A stretch of DNA of 64,000 nt, from contig NZ_JAOYFC010000003.1 in the NCBI RefSeq assembly GCF_025802015.1, forward strand, positions 124,001 to 188,000, in the 5' to 3' direction. Position 1 is the stretch's first letter. Each line of letters begins with the position of its first letter. Positions 59,880 through 64,000 of this stretch are shown one piece after another. The notes below the pieces were generated by a model. It ran no database searches. It saw nothing but the letters and a program-made list of their open reading frames with translations, and was not told the origin of the DNA. The translations under genes were made by a program, and so were the position numbers. Origin of the DNA: Falsihalocynthiibacter halioticoli (GTDB taxonomy: Bacteria; Pseudomonadota; Alphaproteobacteria; Rhodobacterales; Rhodobacteraceae).

Positions 59880-60761
59880 TTAGATCAGAAAAAAGAGAGC
59901 GAGCGGAAAAATTGCAACCGAAAGCAGCGTTGAAGCAACCACCAAACCGGCCACGGCATCGGAGTCAGCGCCATATTTTTCGGCCAACATGTAAGAGGTC
60001 ACGGCAACGGGTGTGCCGACCTGAAGAACCAACACGGCATAAGCCACTGGCGGTAGGTTAAACCACCGTCCGACAACTGCGGCGATACCGATGCATATTG
60101 CGGCCTTTAGAAGTGATAGCCAGACTGCCTGTGCCATTCGGCCAGGTTGAAGCCGCGCAACGGCCACCCCAAGTGTCAGCAGCATGAGCGGAATTGCCAT
60201 TTGGCCAACCAGATTGAGCGAGTTGCCCAAAAACGTAGGGACATCCCAGTCTTGCCACATAAACAAAGCGCCAAGCAGGGTTGCGGCAACCATAGGTTCT
60301 TTGAGCACGCGCATGATGGAACCTCCGCCAGACACAACCCAAACCCCGTAGGTAAAACTCCAGATTGCCATCGCCGCAAAAACAACAATCGCAAAACCAA
60401 GCCCCTCGCTTCCAAAAGCAAACAAGGCAAGCGGCAGGCCAACATTTCCCGTATTTCCGAAAATCAAAGGGGGCAGGAAGCTTCGCGTTTCCAGCTTTAG
60501 AAGCTTAACAATCACGAAAAATGCAATGGTGATAGCGCCGTAAGCTACTGCGGAAGCGAGCAAAATTTGGGTAAGCGCATTGGGATCAATCTCTGTTTCA
60601 ACCAGAGAAATGAAGATCAGACACGGGACGCCCAAAGTCATCGACAGTTTGGTTACAAAAGCCAGCCGATACTCAAAACCGAGCTTAACCCAAGCAAACC
60701 CAATACAGCCGAGAATGAAAACCGGCGCGACAATTTCAAGTACTGTTAAAACTATGTCCAC
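59880..60761 (-). CDS. AEC-family transporter
   Basis: 293 residues, about ten membrane helices in two halves (auxin efflux carrier family). Gly/Asn-rich patches such as PLIFGNTGNVGLPLALFAFG lie near the discontinuous helix. The family moves organic acids or amino-acid-like anions; substrate unknown. Confidence 0.9.
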   Translation of the reverse strand: MDIVLTVLEIVAPVFILGCIGFAWVKLGFEYRLAFVTKLSMTLGVPCLIFISLVETEIDPNALTQILLASAVAYGAITIAFFVIVKLLKLETRSFLPPLIFGNTGNVGLPLALFAFGSEGLGFAIVVFAAMAIWSFTYGVWVVSGGGSIMRVLKEPMVAATLLGALFMWQDWDVPTFLGNSLNLVGQMAIPLMLLTLGVAVARLQPGRMAQAVWLSLLKAAICIGIAAVVGRWFNLPPVAYAVLVLQVGTPVAVTSYMLAEKYGADSDAVAGLVVASTLLSVAIFPLALFFLI

Positions 60762-60843
60762 AGTCTGTTTCCACCAAAATTCGTCTCAAACATGGACATT
60801 TCCCACTTGGAATGAGTAGTAAACAAGTAGGAGCTTGGAACCA

Positions 60844-61170
60844 ATGCTAAAAACGCGTGCGAAATACTATCTTGGCCAAGTGGTGCGTCACCGCAAACAC
60901 CCCTTTCGTGGGGTGGTCTTTGACGTGGATCCAACCTTCTCCAACACAGATGAGTGGTATGAGGCCATTCCCGAAGATGCTCGGCCGGACAAAGACCAGC
61001 CGTTTTATCATCTGTTGGCCGAAAATGACCAAAGCTATTACGTCGCCTATGTCAGCGAACAGAATCTGATTGCTGATTATACTGGGGGCCCTGTGAGCCA
61101 CCCTGATCTAGGTGATTTGTTTGGTCCATTCGAGGATGGCTCATATCCGTTGCAGTTCCAGCTGAACTAA
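60844..61170 (+). CDS. hspQ: Heat-shock protein HspQ
   Basis: 108 residues. Signatures YYLGQVVRHRKHPFRGVVFDVDP, DEWYEAIPEDARPDKDQPFYHLLAEN and YVAYVSEQNL. HspQ modulates Lon substrate choice and protects the cell on heat stress. The start ATG 60844 follows AGGAG; TTG 60835 is less likely. Divergent from the AEC gene. Confidence 0.92.
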   Translation: MLKTRAKYYLGQVVRHRKHPFRGVVFDVDPTFSNTDEWYEAIPEDARPDKDQPFYHLLAENDQSYYVAYVSEQNLIADYTGGPVSHPDLGDLFGPFEDGSYPLQFQLN

Positions 61171-61176
61171 AGCCGC

Positions 61177-62757
61177 CTAGTAGCCGAGCGCACAGCCGTC
61201 TTTGCGGTGATCAGATGCGCCAATCAAAACGCCATTGTCCCAATCAATTTCGATTGCCTGCGCTCCGCCAATTGGTGTTTCCGGGACGACGATGTTGTGA
61301 CCAAGGTCCGCGAGTTCCTGTCGTACCTTTTCGCTATAACCACGCTCGATATTGAGCGCAGTCCCATCGGCAAAGCATCGCGGGGCATCGCTTGCACTTT
61401 GGGGGTCGAGGCCGAAATCGATGATATTGCTCATAAAGCGCGCGTGTCCGTTCGGCTGGTAAGCGCCACCCATGACACCAAAGGGCATAATGACCTTACT
61501 GTTTTTGCGAAGCATCGCAGGAATGATTGTATGCATCGGACGCTTCCCGCCACCAGCTTCGTTTGCATGCCCTTGCTCAAGCGTGAAACCCGCGCCGCGG
61601 TTCTGGAACAGAATGCCGAACTTGTCCGACGCGTGGCCAGAACCAAAGCTATGGAAGATCGAATAAATCAGCGAAACTGCCATGCGATCTTTGTCGACGA
61701 CGGTGATGTAGATCGTGTCCTTGTGGACAGCCTCAGAAATCGGTGCCGCTGATGGCATCGCTTTGGCGGGATCAATTAGATCGGCGAGCGCCTTCGCTGT
61801 ATCTTGCGACAGCATATGCTCAAGTTTTTTCATGTGGTTTGCGTCGGCGAGGAAGCGATTGCGCGCGTCATATGCCAGCTTTGCCGCCTCCGCTTCGATA
61901 TGTGCCCGCTGAGCACCGAAGGGTTCCATCGACGCAATGTCAAAATGACTTAGAATATTGTTCATCAAAATCGCAGTTGCACCTTGCCCGTTCGGTGGGT
62001 GCTCTACAAGGTCGATCCCTTTGTAGGCCCCCGAAATCGGCTTTGTGTATTCGCAAGCAGTTGTGGCAAAATCATCCAACGTATGACATCCGCCAAGCGC
62101 ATTGAGTGAGGCGACCATATCCTCTGCCACTTCGCCTTCATAAAACCCTTCACGACCATCAAGAGCGATACGGCGCAGGACTTCGGCCTGTTGCGGTGCG
62201 CGGAAAATCTGGCCCGTTGTCGGCGCTTGGCCGTTGAACAGGTAATGCTCGCGTGCGGCACCCTTGAGAGAATCCGCTGCAATGGCCCAGTCTTTTTGTA
62301 CGCGGGGCGCAACCGGCACACCCCGTTCGGCGTAGTGAATCGCCGGCGCAAGCGAAGCGGCGATACCTGCGCGGCCCCAATCTTTGGACAGCTTGCAGAA
62401 TGCATCAATTGCGCCCGGAACGGTTATGGATTCAACGCCTTGAAGCGGGATGGTTTCATGACCCCGAGCACGGATTTCATTTGCATCCAACGCCGCAGGG
62501 GCTTTTCCAGAACCATTAAGTGCAATTACCTCATCGGAGTCAGCAGGCTTCAGGAGTACAAAGCAATCGCCACCGATGCCTGTCATCTGCGGCTCGCAAA
62601 TCCCCAAAACAACCGCGCCTGCAATCGCAGCATCAACAGCATTTCCGCCCGACTCCAGGATTTGAATGGCTATCTTGGAAGCCAGCGGATGCGATGTTGC
62701 ACACATGCCGTTCTCGGCAATTACAGGGGATCGACCGGGAAAATGAAAATCGCGCAT
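61177..62757 (-). CDS. Gamma-glutamyltransferase family protein
   Basis: 526 residues of the Ntn-hydrolase GGT family. The catalytic Thr region is KDTIYITVVDKD (processing before the internal Thr), followed by FGSG and MHTIIPAMLR. No signal peptide: the start ATG 62757, with CAGGAG upstream, gives MRDFHFPGRSP. A cytoplasmic GGT-like enzyme may act on gamma-glutamyl compounds or oxamate-type amides rather than external glutathione. Confidence 0.85.
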   Translation of the reverse strand: MRDFHFPGRSPVIAENGMCATSHPLASKIAIQILESGGNAVDAAIAGAVVLGICEPQMTGIGGDCFVLLKPADSDEVIALNGSGKAPAALDANEIRARGHETIPLQGVESITVPGAIDAFCKLSKDWGRAGIAASLAPAIHYAERGVPVAPRVQKDWAIAADSLKGAAREHYLFNGQAPTTGQIFRAPQQAEVLRRIALDGREGFYEGEVAEDMVASLNALGGCHTLDDFATTACEYTKPISGAYKGIDLVEHPPNGQGATAILMNNILSHFDIASMEPFGAQRAHIEAEAAKLAYDARNRFLADANHMKKLEHMLSQDTAKALADLIDPAKAMPSAAPISEAVHKDTIYITVVDKDRMAVSLIYSIFHSFGSGHASDKFGILFQNRGAGFTLEQGHANEAGGGKRPMHTIIPAMLRKNSKVIMPFGVMGGAYQPNGHARFMSNIIDFGLDPQSASDAPRCFADGTALNIERGYSEKVRQELADLGHNIVVPETPIGGAQAIEIDWDNGVLIGASDHRKDGCALGY

Positions 62758-62836
62758 TTGAGGCTCCTGATTATTTGTCGGAACCGTATAAGAGCGCTTA
62801 AGGGAAGCCAATAACATGGCTACGAAATTATATGAG

Positions 62837-63292
62837 CTAGGCTTGATCTAGCCCCATTTGGAACGCAAGTTTGTTGCGCCCTGAAGTGCGCTGGTAGGTG
62901 ATGGAGTCAGAGAGCTCGCGGATCATCATCCAACCCCATCCGCCTTCTGGGAGGCGCTCAAGGCCGACGTTAAGCTCTTTTTGTTTCGGAACCGGCAGCG
63001 AAAGGTCCGGCATTGCTTTGCCGATATCTGAAATTTCGCAATTGAGTGAGTTGTTCCAGATCGTGATGCTTAGGGTGATCGAGCCGGTGTCGCTGCCCTC
63101 ATACGCATGCTCAACAATGTTATTCAGTACTTCCGCCAGTGCCAGCTCGAATACGCCACAATCTTTCTCCCGAACGCCTTTTTTCTGAAGACGAGACATG
63201 ACCTCGGAAAGAGCATGGCGCACCATTAGCGGCGAGCTTTGAAAGGACAGGCCGAATCTATACGGCTCTTTGGCGGGGGGGCGATCTGACAT
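62837..63292 (-). CDS. RsbW-like anti-sigma kinase (HATPase)
   Basis: 151 residues. GHKL N-box ELALAEVLNNIVEHAY, then CEISDIGKAMP and the G-rich GWGWMMIRELSD. The start ATG at 63292 is chosen; a longer frame overlaps the next gene. Such kinases phosphorylate a STAS partner and hold a sigma factor or another target. The partner STAS gene precedes it on the same strand by 19 bp. Confidence 0.88.
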   Translation of the reverse strand: MSDRPPAKEPYRFGLSFQSSPLMVRHALSEVMSRLQKKGVREKDCGVFELALAEVLNNIVEHAYEGSDTGSITLSITIWNNSLNCEISDIGKAMPDLSLPVPKQKELNVGLERLPEGGWGWMMIRELSDSITYQRTSGRNKLAFQMGLDQA

Positions 63293-63311
63293 CTGGGTTT
63301 TCGATCTACTG

Positions 63312-63656
63312 TTAAGCTGTACCTTCAGACGCGGCGAGCGCATCCAAAGCGGAATTGTGAATGCGAAAAACAGTATCCATGCGCGTGAGCGAGAAAACTT
63401 TGGCAACGTTTATTGTTAGCCCTGCGACTTCTAGTTTTCGCTCTGGGCCAAGAAACTTCATGACGCCAACAACCGCGCCCAGTCCACTTGAATCAAGAAA
63501 TGTGACGCGTGACAGATCAAGCACCACTCGCGCGCTTTTGGTTGATGCGATCTGGCGCATGGTTTCCTTGAATTGAACCGTCACAGCGGAATCAATCCGC
63601 GACGCCTCCACCGTTGCGAGCAATGTGTCATTGACGAGTTTGGACGTAATTTCCAT
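63312..63656 (-). CDS. STAS anti-anti-sigma factor
   Basis: 114 residues, complete STAS domain (RVVLDLSRVTFLDSSGLGAVVGVMKF, with the phosphorylatable Ser in DSSGLG). Opposes the kinase encoded right after it. No phosphatase (PP2C) or sigma gene is visible in the window. Confidence 0.9.
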   Translation of the reverse strand: MEITSKLVNDTLLATVEASRIDSAVTVQFKETMRQIASTKSARVVLDLSRVTFLDSSGLGAVVGVMKFLGPERKLEVAGLTINVAKVFSLTRMDTVFRIHNSALDALAASEGTA

Positions 63657-63752
63657 TTTATCACTCCTGACTTCAATGCGATTAGCCTAGACGCCAATCG
63701 TTACCATTCGGTATGCATTGGGCGAGAGCTTGGAGATAAAAGGGGAAACCTG

Positions 63753-64000
63753 ATGAAAGATGTTGTCATTGTTGGTGCCGTGCGGACACCTATGGCCGGT
63801 TTGCAAGGCGATTTTGCGCAGGTAACGGCGGCAGACCTTGGTGGAGCGGCGATCACGGCTGCTTTGGAAGGCGCAAAAGTATCGGGTGATTCTGTTGATG
63901 AACTGCTGATGGGAAACGTGCTCGGTGCAGGGCAGGGGCAAGCGCCCGCGCGTCAGGCTGGATTCTCGGCTGGGCTTGATAAATCAGTACCGGCAACCAC
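63753..64000 (+). CDS. Acetyl-CoA acetyltransferase (thiolase), 3' end outside window
   Basis: The first 82 codons are seen. MKDVVIVGAVRTPMAGLQGDF and VDELLMGNVLGAGQGQAPARQA are the typical thiolase N-terminus; the catalytic Cys comes after the edge. AAGGGGAA precedes the ATG. It joins two acetyl-CoA to acetoacetyl-CoA, or the reverse; PhaA/AtoB-type. Divergent from the STAS gene. Confidence 0.9.
   Translation, partial: MKDVVIVGAVRTPMAGLQGDFAQVTAADLGGAAITAALEGAKVSGDSVDELLMGNVLGAGQGQAPARQAGFSAGLDKSVPAT

Noticed and set aside
1..64000. CRISPR arrays, rRNA, tRNA and att sites
   Set aside because: None recognised by reading; tRNA scanning software would be needed to exclude tRNA fully, and no direct repeats marking island ends were found.

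Overview
The window looks like a chromosomal segment of an alphaproteobacterium of the Rhodobacteraceae/Roseobacter group. It has a CcrM-type GANTC methyltransferase with GANTC sites in its own upstream region. It also has small families typical of that group (DUF2125, DUF3576, DUF4170, TIGR03862 flavoprotein, Hint-domain protein, LptE) and Roseobacter-like gene orders (DUF3576-leuS-lptE-holA; pmbA-cysQ-DUF4170-waaA-lpxK; ftsK-lolA). No rRNA, tRNA or CRISPR array was recognised.

The left third (1 to about 21 kb) is accessory DNA. It opens with the 3' part of a ColE1-type mobilization cassette, a relaxase with MbeB-like and MbeD-like genes wholly nested inside it in another frame. A four-gene efflux operon follows (ytcA-mdtN-mdtO-mdtP type, minus strand). 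An intact IS1182-family element sits about 150 bp upstream of that operon. Next is a LysR-controlled-looking module (LysR, DUF1330-like, exported haloalkane dehalogenase, glutathione S-transferase), then a short tyrosine recombinase and a divergent TetR/SDR pair with two near-identical palindromic operators between them.

From about 13.6 to 20.9 kb lies a satellite- or prophage-like block. It contains a DUF2075 nuclease/helicase-like protein, a membrane-anchored staphylococcal-nuclease-like protein, two phage-type small genes that overlap out of frame, and a Prim-Pol/VapE-type primase-helicase. Five copies of an 18-bp palindrome (consensus close to AGTGAACTCAAGTTCACT) lie in this block, all between genes. 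They are the best candidate for an undescribed island-wide control or recombination signal, and the DUF2075 plus nuclease pair is the best candidate for an uncharacterised defence-like system.

From about 21 kb to the right end the content is ordinary core chromosome. A membrane-anchored winged-helix protein and two secreted small proteins flank a nested palindrome. The rest comprises: rnhB-ccrM; alkB-mutY; dciA, a DsbA-like oxidoreductase and a CoA-transferase; lipid A/Kdo genes (lpxK, waaA) with cysQ and pmbA; an SDR/enoyl-CoA hydratase/flavoprotein operon; holA, lptE, leuS and DUF3576; a porin; YggS, an L,D-transpeptidase and ribA; an OmpR-type regulator; a Hint protein; xthA; a thioredoxin-TPR chaperone and partners; a UbiH-type hydroxylase; an amidase; an aminotransferase; ftsK, lolA and a lytic transglycosylase; a transporter, hspQ and a gamma-glutamyltransferase; a STAS/anti-sigma kinase pair; and the start of a thiolase at the right edge. 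Genes are packed tightly, with many 1-4 bp start/stop overlaps that indicate operons.
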